NCBI RefSeq assembly: GCF_045348435.1
Contig: NZ_CP157484.1
Location: 4,898,001-4,962,000, forward strand
Length of the DNA: 64,000 nucleotides
Origin: Alsobacter sp045348435
GTDB taxonomy: Bacteria; Pseudomonadota; Alphaproteobacteria; Rhizobiales; Beijerinckiaceae
Reading direction: 5' to 3'
Position numbers and translations under genes: made by a program. Shown piece after piece: positions 1 to 8,029 of the stretch (positions are counted from its first letter, which is position 1; each line of letters opens with the position of its first letter). The notes beneath the pieces were generated by a model, which saw only the letters and a list, made by a program, of their open reading frames with translations, searched no databases and was not told the DNA's origin.

Positions 1-10
1 GAGCGACGGG

Positions 11-1021
11 ATGCCCAAGGCCGAGTTTTATATCGACTACCTGAACGCCATCGACGTGGAGGCGCTGCGGCTCACGGACGCGGAGATCATCGCGGCCGTG
101 GAGGCGGGGCTCGCCGCGCAAGGGCGGGGCGAGACCGTGATCGAGCCGCGCGTGCACCTGATGCCGAACGCAGGCGCGAACGGCCATTTCAACGTGCTGC
201 GCGGCGCCTTCCGGGCGCCCATCGCCCGGGCGGGCGTGAAGGTGATCGGCGACTTCGTGGACAACTACCAGCAGGGGCTGCCCTCCGAGATGGGGCTCCT
301 CCTGCTCATGGATCCGCTGAACGGCGTCCCCAAGGCCATCGTGGACGGCAGCCACCTCACCGACATGCGCACCGGCGCGGTGACGGCCATCGGGGCCAAG
401 CACCTTGCCCGCAAGGGCTCGCGGGTGCTGGGCCACATCGGCGCACGGGGCACGGCCTACTGGAACGTGCGGCTGCTCGACTCGCTGTTCGACTTCGACG
501 AGATCCGCGTCCATTCGCGCCGACCAGAGAGCCGGGACGCCTTCGCGGAGCGGCTCAGCGCCGACCTCGGCAAGCGCGTGGTGGCGCCGCCGGACTGGCG
601 CACCTGCGTGGAGGGCGCCGACATCGTCGTGGAGGCGTCACGCCTCAACGCGCCGGAGCCGCTGCTGAAGACCGAATGGATCAAGCCCGGCGCCTTCGTG
701 GTCCCGTACGGCACCATGAGCGCCGTGGAGCTGTCGCTCACCGACATCATGGCGAAGCTGGTGGTGGACGACTGGGGCCAGTGCAAGGGCGGGCCGTTCG
801 GCGCGCTGCGGCCGCATGTGGAGGCCGGAAAGCTCTCGGCCGAGACGCTCCATGCCGAGTTGGGCGAGATCGTCGCCGGGCGCAAACCCGGGCGCGAGAG
901 CGACGACGAGACGATCCTGTTCTGGCATCGCGGGTTGTCGCTGTCCGACATCGCGCTGGGGCATTTCATGCTCGAGAAGGCCGCCCGGATGGGGCTCGGC
1001 CAGCGGCTGCGCTACGCGTGA
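11..1021 (+). CDS. Ornithine cyclodeaminase / mu-crystallin family protein
   Basis: A 336-residue cytosolic protein of the usual family length. The family deaminates ornithine to proline or reduces or deaminates related amino acids and imines with NAD(P). The substrate-side motif LTDMRTGAVTAIGAKHLAR (about residues 116-134, Arg120) is followed by the dinucleotide-binding loop GHIGARGTAYWN (141-152), and Asp-Asp of VVDDWGQ lies near residues 248-252. The TGA stop overlaps the GTG of the next gene, so the two are co-translated. Both converge on an Opu-type importer, which suggests work on an imported amino acid or betaine. Ornithine itself is not assured, because the family includes alanine dehydrogenases and ketimine reductases. 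Confidence 0.85.
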   Translation: MPKAEFYIDYLNAIDVEALRLTDAEIIAAVEAGLAAQGRGETVIEPRVHLMPNAGANGHFNVLRGAFRAPIARAGVKVIGDFVDNYQQGLPSEMGLLLLMDPLNGVPKAIVDGSHLTDMRTGAVTAIGAKHLARKGSRVLGHIGARGTAYWNVRLLDSLFDFDEIRVHSRRPESRDAFAERLSADLGKRVVAPPDWRTCVEGADIVVEASRLNAPEPLLKTEWIKPGAFVVPYGTMSAVELSLTDIMAKLVVDDWGQCKGGPFGALRPHVEAGKLSAETLHAELGEIVAGRKPGRESDDETILFWHRGLSLSDIALGHFMLEKAARMGLGQRLRYA

Positions 1022-1821
1022 GGCTGGTCGCCAACGCCCGCATGTATGCCGTCAACGCCGCCGTGGCGGACGCCTGGACGGCGCTGTTCGGGCGCGTCGC
1101 CGCTGTGTCGGGCGTGCCGCTGGACGTGATCCCGTACGCCGCGCCGGCGCCGCTGGAGGAGCTGTGGCGGCGGCCGGACCTCGGGCTCGCGTTCATCTGC
1201 GGCTATCCGTTCGCGACGGGCGGCTTCGAGCTTGCGCCGGTCGCGGCCCCCCTTCCGGCGAGCGGCGACGGGCGGCCCCGTTACGCCACGCGCCTCGTCG
1301 TGCGCGCCGACGGCCCGCTCCGGACGCTGGAGGACAGCTTCGGCGGCCGCATCGGCTGGACGGCCGAGCACTCGCAATCGGGCTTCCAGGCGCTGCGGAC
1401 GCATCTTTTACCGCATGTGGCCAAGGGGCGGACGCTCTTCGCCGAGAGCGTCGGCGGCCTGCAGACGCCGCGACGGGTGATCGACGCGGTGCTGTCCGGC
1501 GTCATCGACATCGGCCCGCTCGATTCCTTTTTCCACGACCTGCTCTTGTCCCACGAGCCGGACACGGCGGCGCGGCTGCGCGTGATCGCGACGACCGCTC
1601 CTCGGCCGATGCCGCTGCTGGCGGCCTCGCGGTCGGTGGACGCCGCGACCCTCGCGGCGCTGCGCTCCGCCCTGCTGAGACTTACGGCGGACGACGCCGG
1701 CCGAGCGCTCCTGGCCCCGCTGCAACTCACCGGCTTCGCGGCGGTCGACGCGGCCGCCTACGCCGTTCTGCGCCAAGACGCCGAGGCGGCCGACCGCGCC
1801 GGTTACCGGCAGCCCGGTTAG
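1018..1821 (+). CDS. PhnD/NMT1-like periplasmic-binding-fold protein without signal peptide
   Basis: A 267-residue protein beginning at GTG 1018, which overlaps the upstream stop (GTGA). It starts directly with a beta-strand-like run (RLVANARMYAVN) and has no signal peptide. It resembles the phosphate/phosphonate-type (PhnD) binding fold: LAFICGYPF near residue 60, a domain-2 stretch LEDSFGGRIGWTAEHSQSGFQALR near 103-126 and VLSGVIDIGPLDSFF near 160-174. In the family these positions contact the ligand between two lobes. Without an export signal it is more likely a cytosolic sensor or enzyme than an ABC receptor, unless an upstream start is used. The 3' end overlaps the convergent ATPase gene by 4 bases. 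Confidence 0.65.
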   Translation: MRLVANARMYAVNAAVADAWTALFGRVAAVSGVPLDVIPYAAPAPLEELWRRPDLGLAFICGYPFATGGFELAPVAAPLPASGDGRPRYATRLVVRADGPLRTLEDSFGGRIGWTAEHSQSGFQALRTHLLPHVAKGRTLFAESVGGLQTPRRVIDAVLSGVIDIGPLDSFFHDLLLSHEPDTAARLRVIATTAPRPMPLLAASRSVDAATLAALRSALLRLTADDAGRALLAPLQLTGFAAVDAAAYAVLRQDAEAADRAGYRQPG

Positions 1822-2786
1822 CCCCGCGCGGGTCCGTCCGGGTGCGGGTTGTCGAGCACGCTCAGGCGCTGGATGGCGGCGAGCGTGAGCGTCCCCGCCG
1901 CCCTTCCCTCGCCGTCCAGGATGGTTGCGGCGTCGCGCCCCTCGGCCAGCAGGGCCGAAAGCACGTCGCGGGCCGACAGCGAGCCCGGCAGCCGCAGCCC
2001 GCCGGCGTCGCCTGGCTCCGCGACATCCATGGCGCGCAGCAAGGACAGGCGGCGCAGCGCCCGGTCGGCGCCGACGAAATCGGCCACGAAGGCGTCCGCG
2101 GGCGCGGCCAGCAGGCGCTCGGGCGCAGCGTACTGCACCAGCCGTCCATCCCGCATGATGGCCACGAGTTCGCCCATGCGGATGGCCTCGTCGATGTCGT
2201 GCGTGACCAGGATCACGGTCTTCTTCAGCCGCCGCAGGATGTCCAGGAACTCTTCCTGCAGGCGCCCGCGCACAATGGGGTCGATGGCGCCGAACGGCTC
2301 GTCCATCAGCATCACGGGCGGATCGGCCGCGAGCGCCCGGGCGACGCCGACGCGCTGCCGTTGGCCGCCCGACAGGTGGCGCGGGTGGCGCGACAGGAAC
2401 TGGCCGGGCTCCAGCCCCACCAGCGACAGCATCTCGGCGCTGCGCTCGCGGATGCGCGCTTCCGGCCAGCCAAGCAGGCGCGGCACCGCCGCGACATTGT
2501 CCGCGATGGTCATGTGCGGAAACAGCCCGACCTGCTGGATGACGTAGCCGATGCGCCGGCGCAGGCCGACCGGGTCCACCGTGGTGACGTCCTCGCCCTC
2601 CACGATGATGCGGCCGGCGCTGGGTTCGATCAGCCGGTTCACCATCCGCATCGTGGTGGTCTTGCCGCAGCCCGAGGGGCCGATCAGCACGCAGGTGCGG
2701 CCGGACGGCACCTCGAGGTCCAGCGCGTCCACGGCGGGCCGCGCCGCGCCGGGAAATGACTTGCTGACAGCTTCCAGCCTGATCAC
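1818..2786 (-). CDS. Opu/Osm-type betaine ABC transporter, ATP-binding subunit
   Basis: A 322-residue ATPase energising uptake of quaternary ammonium or similar solutes. It has Walker A GPSGCGKTTT (about 38-47), Q-loop YVIQQ, signature LSGGQRQR (about 146-153), Walker B VMLMDEP, and H-loop THD. The QQVGLFPHMTI and IVRGRLQ stretches are typical of OpuCA/OsmV/ProV proteins. A C-terminal tail of about 80 residues after the ATPase resembles a short CBS-like regulatory segment. The start is GTG at 2786, with AAAGG upstream. It is the last gene of an operon running receptor, lyase, permease, permease, ATPase. Confidence 0.9.
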   Translation of the reverse strand: MIRLEAVSKSFPGAARPAVDALDLEVPSGRTCVLIGPSGCGKTTTMRMVNRLIEPSAGRIIVEGEDVTTVDPVGLRRRIGYVIQQVGLFPHMTIADNVAAVPRLLGWPEARIRERSAEMLSLVGLEPGQFLSRHPRHLSGGQRQRVGVARALAADPPVMLMDEPFGAIDPIVRGRLQEEFLDILRRLKKTVILVTHDIDEAIRMGELVAIMRDGRLVQYAAPERLLAAPADAFVADFVGADRALRRLSLLRAMDVAEPGDAGGLRLPGSLSARDVLSALLAEGRDAATILDGEGRAAGTLTLAAIQRLSVLDNPHPDGPARG

Positions 2787-2802
2787 GCGCCAACGCCTTT
2801 CA

Positions 2803-3435
2803 TCAGTCGCGAAGCCCCGTGGAGCGCGTCATGACCCGTTCCAGGGCCGCGAAGGCGAGCTCCACCGCCAGCGCCAGCAGCGCCACCGCGAGCGCGCCCG
2901 CGACCAACTGCGGAAAATTGAAGTTGGCCATCCCGGAGGTGATGAGCTCGCCGAGCCCGCCGCCGCCGATGAACGCCGCCAGCGTGGCGGCCGAGACGAT
3001 CTGCACGGCGGCGGTTCGCACGCCCGCGAACACCACCGGCAGCGCCAGCGGGATCTCGATGCGGGTCATCACCTGCCGGTCGGAGAACCCCTGCCCGCGC
3101 GCCGCGTCGACGATGTCGCGGTCGACCTCGGTCAGGCCCGTATAGGTGTTCAGCAGCAGCGCCGGCAGCCCGTAGAGCGTCAGCGCCACCACGGACGGCA
3201 GGAAGCCGGTCCCCAGCACCGGCAGCATGATCACCAGCAGCGCCAGCGACGGCACCGTTCGCAGCACGTTGACGATCCCGATGGCGGCGCCCGCCAGCGC
3301 GCGGCGACGCGTCAGCGCCAGCCCGAGCGGCAGCGCGATCAGCAGCACGGCCGCGAGGGCGGCGGCCGAGAGCCAGAGATGGTTCTGCAACGCCACCGTG
3401 AAGATGCGGGGATTGTCGGCGATCCACTGGAGCAT
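2803..3435 (-). CDS. Opu/Osm-type ABC permease (second membrane subunit)
   Basis: A 210-residue integral membrane subunit with about five or six hydrophobic segments. It carries the EAA-like loop ARGQGFSDRQVMTRIEIPLALPVVFAG (about 121-147) that docks on the ATPase; the FIGGGGLGELITSGM stretch is characteristic of OpuCB/OpuCD and OsmW/OsmY. The start is ATG 3435 (MLQWIADNPRIF), which matches the family N terminus; a longer frame exists but its upstream residues are Arg/Cys-rich and unlike the family. It lies 16 bases after the paralogous permease and probably forms a heterodimer with it. Confidence 0.88.
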   Translation of the reverse strand: MLQWIADNPRIFTVALQNHLWLSAAALAAVLLIALPLGLALTRRRALAGAAIGIVNVLRTVPSLALLVIMLPVLGTGFLPSVVALTLYGLPALLLNTYTGLTEVDRDIVDAARGQGFSDRQVMTRIEIPLALPVVFAGVRTAAVQIVSAATLAAFIGGGGLGELITSGMANFNFPQLVAGALAVALLALAVELAFAALERVMTRSTGLRD

Positions 3436-3451
3436 CAGCGCGCATCCGCCA

Positions 3452-4081
3452 TCACAGGGCGTCCGCCTGCGCGGCGCGCAGCCGCATCTCGACCCGGCGC
3501 AGCGCCTCGTCGCAAGCCACCGCGAGCGCCGAGGTCGCAATGGCCCCGATCACGACCTTTTCGCCGAAATCCTGCGTGATGCCCTGGAAAATGATGTCGC
3601 CGAGCCCACCGGCGTTGATGAAGGCCGCCACGGTGGCGACCGACACCTGCGTCACCACCGTGATGCGGATCCCGGCGACGATCACCGGCATGGCGAGCGG
3701 CAGCTCGACGGCGAAGAGCTGGCGCATCGGGCCGTAGCCCATCCCCTGCGCGGCGTCGAGGATGTCGGGCGAGACCTGCCGGAGCCCCGTCGACACGTTG
3801 CGGATGATGATCAGGAGCGCATAGGCGACCAGCGCCACGATGGCGGGCCAGAAGCCGAGACCAAGATAGGGGATCAGCAGCGCGAAGATGGCCAGCGCCG
3901 GCACGGTGTAGAGCGCGCCCGACACGAGCAGGATGAATACCGCGAAGCCAGGACGCCGCGCCGCCACGACGCCGAGCGGCAGGCCAAGCGCAAGCGAGAT
4001 CGCCAGCCCGACGCCAACGAGCTGGATGTGCTCCCACAGCGCGACCAGCAGGCGGTCGTAGTTCTCCACCAGCCAGGTCAT
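3452..4081 (-). CDS. Opu/Osm-type ABC permease (first membrane subunit)
   Basis: A 209-residue permease paralogous to its downstream neighbour. It begins MTWLVENYDRLLVALWEHIQL, the usual N-terminal amphipathic stretch before the first transmembrane helix. The EAA-like loop is AAQGMGYGPMRQLFAVELPLAMPVI (about 120-144), followed by FINAGGLGDIIFQGI. The ATG start overlaps the stop of the upstream lyase (ATGA), so translation of transporter and lyase is coupled. That coupling suggests the lyase acts on the transported solute. Confidence 0.88.
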   Translation of the reverse strand: MTWLVENYDRLLVALWEHIQLVGVGLAISLALGLPLGVVAARRPGFAVFILLVSGALYTVPALAIFALLIPYLGLGFWPAIVALVAYALLIIIRNVSTGLRQVSPDILDAAQGMGYGPMRQLFAVELPLAMPVIVAGIRITVVTQVSVATVAAFINAGGLGDIIFQGITQDFGEKVVIGAIATSALAVACDEALRRVEMRLRAAQADAL

Positions 4082-5616
4082 GCGCTGGCGTCCGACGGCT
4101 CGAGCCGCCACGGCAGCTCGCCATCGAGGATGCGCAACGCCAGCGCCTCGTATTCGCGTCCCATCGGGCGGTCGTCGCCCAGCGGCCCCACGGCGGCGCG
4201 CACGAAGTCGTACGCAAGAGCTGCGCCATGGCCGAGCGTGACACGCTCGCGCAGATCCACGGCCTGGGCTGCGACCACGAGCTCGATCGCGACGAGCCGG
4301 GCGAAGCGGCGCACCGCCGCGTGCAGCTTGTCGACGATGCGGGGCGTCATCGGGGCGTAGTCTTCCACCCCGTCGGCGACCGGGACGGTGAGCGCCCCCA
4401 CCGGATGCGCGAGATGGCGGATCTCGGCCTCCAGCGCGGAGGCGGTTTTCTGCGTGGTCGCGAACCCCGAATGCGAGCCGCCATGGCGGGTTAGAAATCG
4501 CGGCAACCCGCTGGCGCCCGGCGACATCAGCTTGGTGATCCGGGCGGCCGAGATCGCCGCGAGATGCGATAGCGCCAGCCCGGCGGCCTCCAGCGCGAGC
4601 GCCAGTTCGGTTGTGTCGAAGTTGACGCTGGACAGCATGGCGTCCCGGTCCGGCAGCACCACCGGGCTGTCGCCGACGCCGTTCAGTTCGGCCGTCGCGA
4701 CCGCTTCCGCGGCCTCGCAGGCCCGCAGCGCGCAGCCGAACACGGGGGCGAGAGTGCGAAACGAGATCGGATCCTGCACGCGCGGGGCGACTCCGGGTCC
4801 GAACAGGGCGGAGCCATCGAGCGCGGCCCGCAGCGCCCGCAGGCCCGCCGCATGGCCTTCCAGGCCGCGCAGGCGGCCGAGGTCGGGGTCCAGCGGCGAC
4901 AGGTTGGCGCGGTAGCCCTCCAGCGACAAGGCGCCGGCCAGGATCGCCGCTTCCAGAACCGCCCGCAGATCCACAAGGGCGAGCGCCGCCAGGCCGATGC
5001 TCTGGGCGTTGCTGTTGAGCAGCGCCAGGGCGTCCTTGGGCCCCAGCGTCGCGGGCGCGAGCCCGGCCGTCGCCAAAGCGTCGGCGCCGGACACCACAGC
5101 GCCGTCACGCTCGGCCTCGCCTTCGCCGATCAGCGGCAGGAACGCCTGCGCGAGCGGGCTCAGGTCCGCTTCGCCGAGCGAGCCGATGCGGCGCACGCGC
5201 GGCGTCACGCCCTTGTTGAGCAGGGCCGCCACGGCGTCCACGAGCGGTGGCGAAATCCCGGAGGCTCCCCGGCAGAGGCCGGCCAGGCGGGCGGCCAGCA
5301 TGGCCCGTACTTCATCGGGCGCCATGCACTCACCGACGCCGACCGCGCGAGCCCGGATGGCCCGCGTCTGGAAGGCCGCGATCTGCTCCGCGTCCAGCCG
5401 GGTGTCGACCGCGGCGCCGAGGCCGGTGGTCAGGCCGTAGACGGCGTCATTGCGCCCAAGCGCGCGATCGACCACGGCGCGCGCCGCCGCAAGGCGCGGT
5501 CCGACGCTCACGTCGAGGCGCACCGGCGCGGCGCAACGCGCGACCGCAACGATGTCCGCCAGCGCGACGGCGCTCCCGCCGAACGTCACCGCGTCGTGTT
5601 CAGGTTCCGCCCCCAC
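4078..5616 (-). CDS. HAL/PAL-family lyase homologue lacking the MIO tripeptide (ergothionase-type candidate)
   Basis: A 512-residue homologue of histidine/phenylalanine ammonia-lyase, of typical length. The N-terminal catalytic Tyr motif is kept (VYGLTTGLG, Tyr60). The MIO-forming Ala-Ser-Gly is absent: GSLGEADLSPLA (145-156) stands where GSVGASGDLAPLA is expected, one residue shorter. The usual QDxYSxR motif reads QDPISFR, so the Tyr is also lost. Family knowledge: ergothionases are MIO-free HAL homologues that eliminate trimethylamine from ergothioneine. Being encoded inside a betaine-type importer fits elimination of trimethylamine from an imported betaine such as ergothioneine or hercynine; this is inference. 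The start is GTG 5616; no strong alternative start is seen. The 3' end overlaps the permease by 4 bases. Confidence 0.75.
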   Translation of the reverse strand: MGAEPEHDAVTFGGSAVALADIVAVARCAAPVRLDVSVGPRLAAARAVVDRALGRNDAVYGLTTGLGAAVDTRLDAEQIAAFQTRAIRARAVGVGECMAPDEVRAMLAARLAGLCRGASGISPPLVDAVAALLNKGVTPRVRRIGSLGEADLSPLAQAFLPLIGEGEAERDGAVVSGADALATAGLAPATLGPKDALALLNSNAQSIGLAALALVDLRAVLEAAILAGALSLEGYRANLSPLDPDLGRLRGLEGHAAGLRALRAALDGSALFGPGVAPRVQDPISFRTLAPVFGCALRACEAAEAVATAELNGVGDSPVVLPDRDAMLSSVNFDTTELALALEAAGLALSHLAAISAARITKLMSPGASGLPRFLTRHGGSHSGFATTQKTASALEAEIRHLAHPVGALTVPVADGVEDYAPMTPRIVDKLHAAVRRFARLVAIELVVAAQAVDLRERVTLGHGAALAYDFVRAAVGPLGDDRPMGREYEALALRILDGELPWRLEPSDASA

Positions 5617-5637
5617 GGACCTGGCCCGCGGCTCAGG

Positions 5638-6516
5638 TCACAGGCCCTTGCTCTTCAGGAAGTTGGCCGCCACCGTGCGGGGCTCCTTTTTGTCGACTTC
5701 CACCTGCCGGTTCAGCTCCTGCATGGTGGGATTGTCGAGCGCCGCGCCGACCTTCTCGAGCACCGCCACCACCTTCTCGTTGGCGGCGATGTCCGGGCGC
5801 ACCACCGGGGCGAGGTAGTAGGGCGGGAACAGCGACTTGTCGTCTTCCAGCGCGATGAACTTCTCGGCCGCGATCTGCCAATCGGTCGAGAAGCCGTTGG
5901 CGACGTCGACCTGCTTTTGCGTGAGCGCGTCGTAACGCAGGCGCAGCGCCGCGAACTGCTTGAACTCCTGGAACTCGGCCCCGTAGACCTCCTTCAGGCC
6001 CTTGATGCCGTCGCGCCGATCCACGAACTCCGCGCCGGCGCCGAGCTTCAGCTTGGAGGACGCCTTGCCGAGGTCGCTCAGGGTCTTGAGCCCATATTCC
6101 TTGGCGGTGTCGGGCCGCACCACGATCGCGTAGCCGTTGTTGATGCCAGAGGGCTTCAGCCAGGTGAGGTTGAACTCCTTCTCGTAAAAGGCCTTCACCA
6201 TGCCGCGGACCTTCTCGGGATCCGTCTCGGTCACGCCCTGCGCCTTCATGACGGCGTTCAGCCCTGTGCCGGTGTATTCCGGGTAGAGGTCGATCGCGCC
6301 GCTTTTCAGCGCCTCGTGCGCCACCAGCGTGCCGCCGAGGTTGATCTTGCGCTCCACCTTGAAGCCCGCTCCTTCCAGGGCGGCCGCGTAGAGCTCGGCG
6401 ACCACGAACTGCTCGGTGAAGTTCTTGGAGCCGATCTTGATCGTCTGGGCCGACGCAGTCGACACGGATACGAAGGAGAACGTCGCCGCCACGGCGAGAA
6501 AACGCGCGATACGCAT
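5638..6516 (-). CDS. Opu/Osm-type ABC transporter substrate-binding protein
   Basis: A 292-residue periplasmic receptor. It has a signal peptide (MRIARFLAVAATFSFVSVST) with probable cleavage after ASA before QTIKIGSKNF. The mature N terminus, IGSKNFTEQFVVAEL followed by GAIDLYPEYTGTGL (about 83-96), is the hallmark of OpuCC/OsmX/ProX-like receptors. ATG 6516 is preferred over ATG 6540 because GAGGGG lies 8 bases upstream. It is the first gene of the importer operon. Receptors of this family bind betaine, choline, carnitine or ergothioneine; which one is bound here cannot be read with confidence. Confidence 0.88.
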   Translation of the reverse strand: MRIARFLAVAATFSFVSVSTASAQTIKIGSKNFTEQFVVAELYAAALEGAGFKVERKINLGGTLVAHEALKSGAIDLYPEYTGTGLNAVMKAQGVTETDPEKVRGMVKAFYEKEFNLTWLKPSGINNGYAIVVRPDTAKEYGLKTLSDLGKASSKLKLGAGAEFVDRRDGIKGLKEVYGAEFQEFKQFAALRLRYDALTQKQVDVANGFSTDWQIAAEKFIALEDDKSLFPPYYLAPVVRPDIAANEKVVAVLEKVGAALDNPTMQELNRQVEVDKKEPRTVAANFLKSKGL

Positions 6517-6607
6517 GTGGATAGCCCCTCGGAGGTTCATCCGGGCAGGCTATCCGTTGAACAACCCGGCGCAAGCACTCAATCGCGGCAGGCTCATCAA
6601 CTCGCCG

Positions 6608-7303
6608 TCAGACCAGGCGCAGGCTCGACGGCTCGCGGCGATCGTCCGAAGCGTCGCGCTCGCCGCCCGCGATGGCCCGCTTGAGCCGGTTCTCGATCGG
6701 CGAAAGCGGGCAGACCCAAGCCTCCGAATAGGCGCAGGAGGGGTAGTAGCTGAAGTTGAAATCGAGGATGAGCCGCCCGTCTTCGGAGGCGCCGAGATCG
6801 GCGCTCTTGATGGTGTCGAGCAGGTAGCGCCCACCCGCAAATGTCGTCCAGCCATTCGTGGCGTCGTTGAAGGGCAGGAAGACGCCGCCCGCATAGCCGT
6901 TGATCCAGTAGAGCGTCAGCTCCTTGCCGAGAGGCTGCTCCAGCCCGTCCGTGAGCGCGAAGGGCACGAGCGTCATCAGCCCGTCCTTGCCGGCTTCGGC
7001 GCGGATCGTCTCGCGGTCGCCGGCGGGCTGCAGCGCGACCGTAAAACGCAGCGCGGGATCATACGGGAAGTAGCTCACGCCTTCGAACTGGGCGCGCCGC
7101 GCCTGCGACAGCGGCGATTGGGCGTGGCCGCGAAACAGCCGGTCGCGAGTCTCGCGCCACAACGCCCAGCCTCGCTCGGGCTCCATCTTGCGGATGTCGG
7201 CATAGAGATCGCCGATCGTGCGCCGCCAGTCGAGCAGGCTGGCGTGAAGATCGAGCTTCGCGCGTGCGTCAACGCGGTCCCGAGCATGGTGTTCGTCCAG
7301 CAT
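6608..7303 (-). CDS. DUF1684 family protein
   Basis: A 231-residue soluble protein with no signal peptide. Family features are the C-terminal WTTFAGGRYLLDTIKSAD and LDFNFSYYPSCAYSEAWVC, then CPLSPIENRL, plus an N-terminal WR..R..LF..SPLS pattern. DUF1684 has no established biochemical function that I can state. The conserved Cys pair (CAYSEAWVC) and the Tyr/Asn-rich block suggest a ligand or metal site, as inference. It stands alone between the importer operon and a short intergenic region. The last residues (RDASDDRREPSSLRLV) are low-complexity. Confidence 0.75.
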   Translation of the reverse strand: MLDEHHARDRVDARAKLDLHASLLDWRRTIGDLYADIRKMEPERGWALWRETRDRLFRGHAQSPLSQARRAQFEGVSYFPYDPALRFTVALQPAGDRETIRAEAGKDGLMTLVPFALTDGLEQPLGKELTLYWINGYAGGVFLPFNDATNGWTTFAGGRYLLDTIKSADLGASEDGRLILDFNFSYYPSCAYSEAWVCPLSPIENRLKRAIAGGERDASDDRREPSSLRLV

Positions 7304-7576
7304 CGAAGGCTCCCTGGCGCATGGCGCAGTTCACGCCGAACCAGAACGCATATGGAACCGAAGGGTTTCATCGCAAGCCGCGGCGACGCCGAACCGGCGG
7401 AGGTTCGCGACTCGTCCGCGCTATCGCCCGGCCGCCGCGACGACGATGCAGGCCTGGATCGGGCAAGCGTCCCGGTCATGCGCTCCTGGCATGTGTAATC
7501 CACGCTGCCTAAGGGATCCGGTCGGGGCGAGTGATAGAATCACGGCTTGCATTCCCACCGCTGTTGGGAGGGCGTG

Positions 7577-8017
7577 ATGAGACTGTCTCCGCTCACTCTG
7601 CTTGCTTGCTGTCTTGCGACTTCGTCGGCTTGGGCGAACGAACGGGTCCTTACTTTTCGCATGATCGATCTCTACACCGTGAGCGACCAGCGAGGCGCAG
7701 AGCACCTGTTGGGGATCGCGATCGGCGACGGCGGTCGTCTGGTCCAGAAAGACCATCTGGTCCACCAGCTTCCGGATGGCCGCTATGCGGGCACATGCAC
7801 CTATGTCTTCGACGACGGATCGACCGTGACCGCCGAATTCACGCTTGTCCAAAACGGCCTGGACTACAGCGCGGACTACAAGGTTCTCTCAGGCACAGGC
7901 GCGCTCGCCGGCGGCCAGGGCGTGGGGCGCCTCAGGACCATGAAGGGCTTCGAAGGGGCCTCGAGCTCCACCGGAGTGTATGAGGTGCAGTTCAAGGTCG
8001 CTGCGCCGGGGTTGTGA
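7577..8017 (+). CDS. Small exported protein, possible AOC/dirigent-like barrel
   Basis: A 146-residue protein with a clear signal peptide (MRLSPLTLLACCLATSSAWA, cleavage before NERVLT). The start is ATG 7577 behind GGAGG at 5-6 bases, a strong ribosome site. The mature part alternates short strands. It contains GDGGRL, GTCTYVFDDGSTVTAEF and VLSGTGALAGGQGVGRL; the last is reminiscent of the GTGxFxGAxG turn of allene-oxide-cyclase/dirigent-type beta-barrels. That resemblance is weak and by eye only. It is monocistronic and convergent with the efflux operon. Function unknown. Confidence 0.7.
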   Translation: MRLSPLTLLACCLATSSAWANERVLTFRMIDLYTVSDQRGAEHLLGIAIGDGGRLVQKDHLVHQLPDGRYAGTCTYVFDDGSTVTAEFTLVQNGLDYSADYKVLSGTGALAGGQGVGRLRTMKGFEGASSSTGVYEVQFKVAAPGL

Positions 8018-8029
8018 CCCGGCGAAGGC

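Noticed and set aside
1408..2793. Minus-strand frame overlapping the ATPase gene in another phase
   Set aside because: It is an out-of-phase shadow of the Opu-type ATPase; the phase ending at 1818 contains all ABC motifs.
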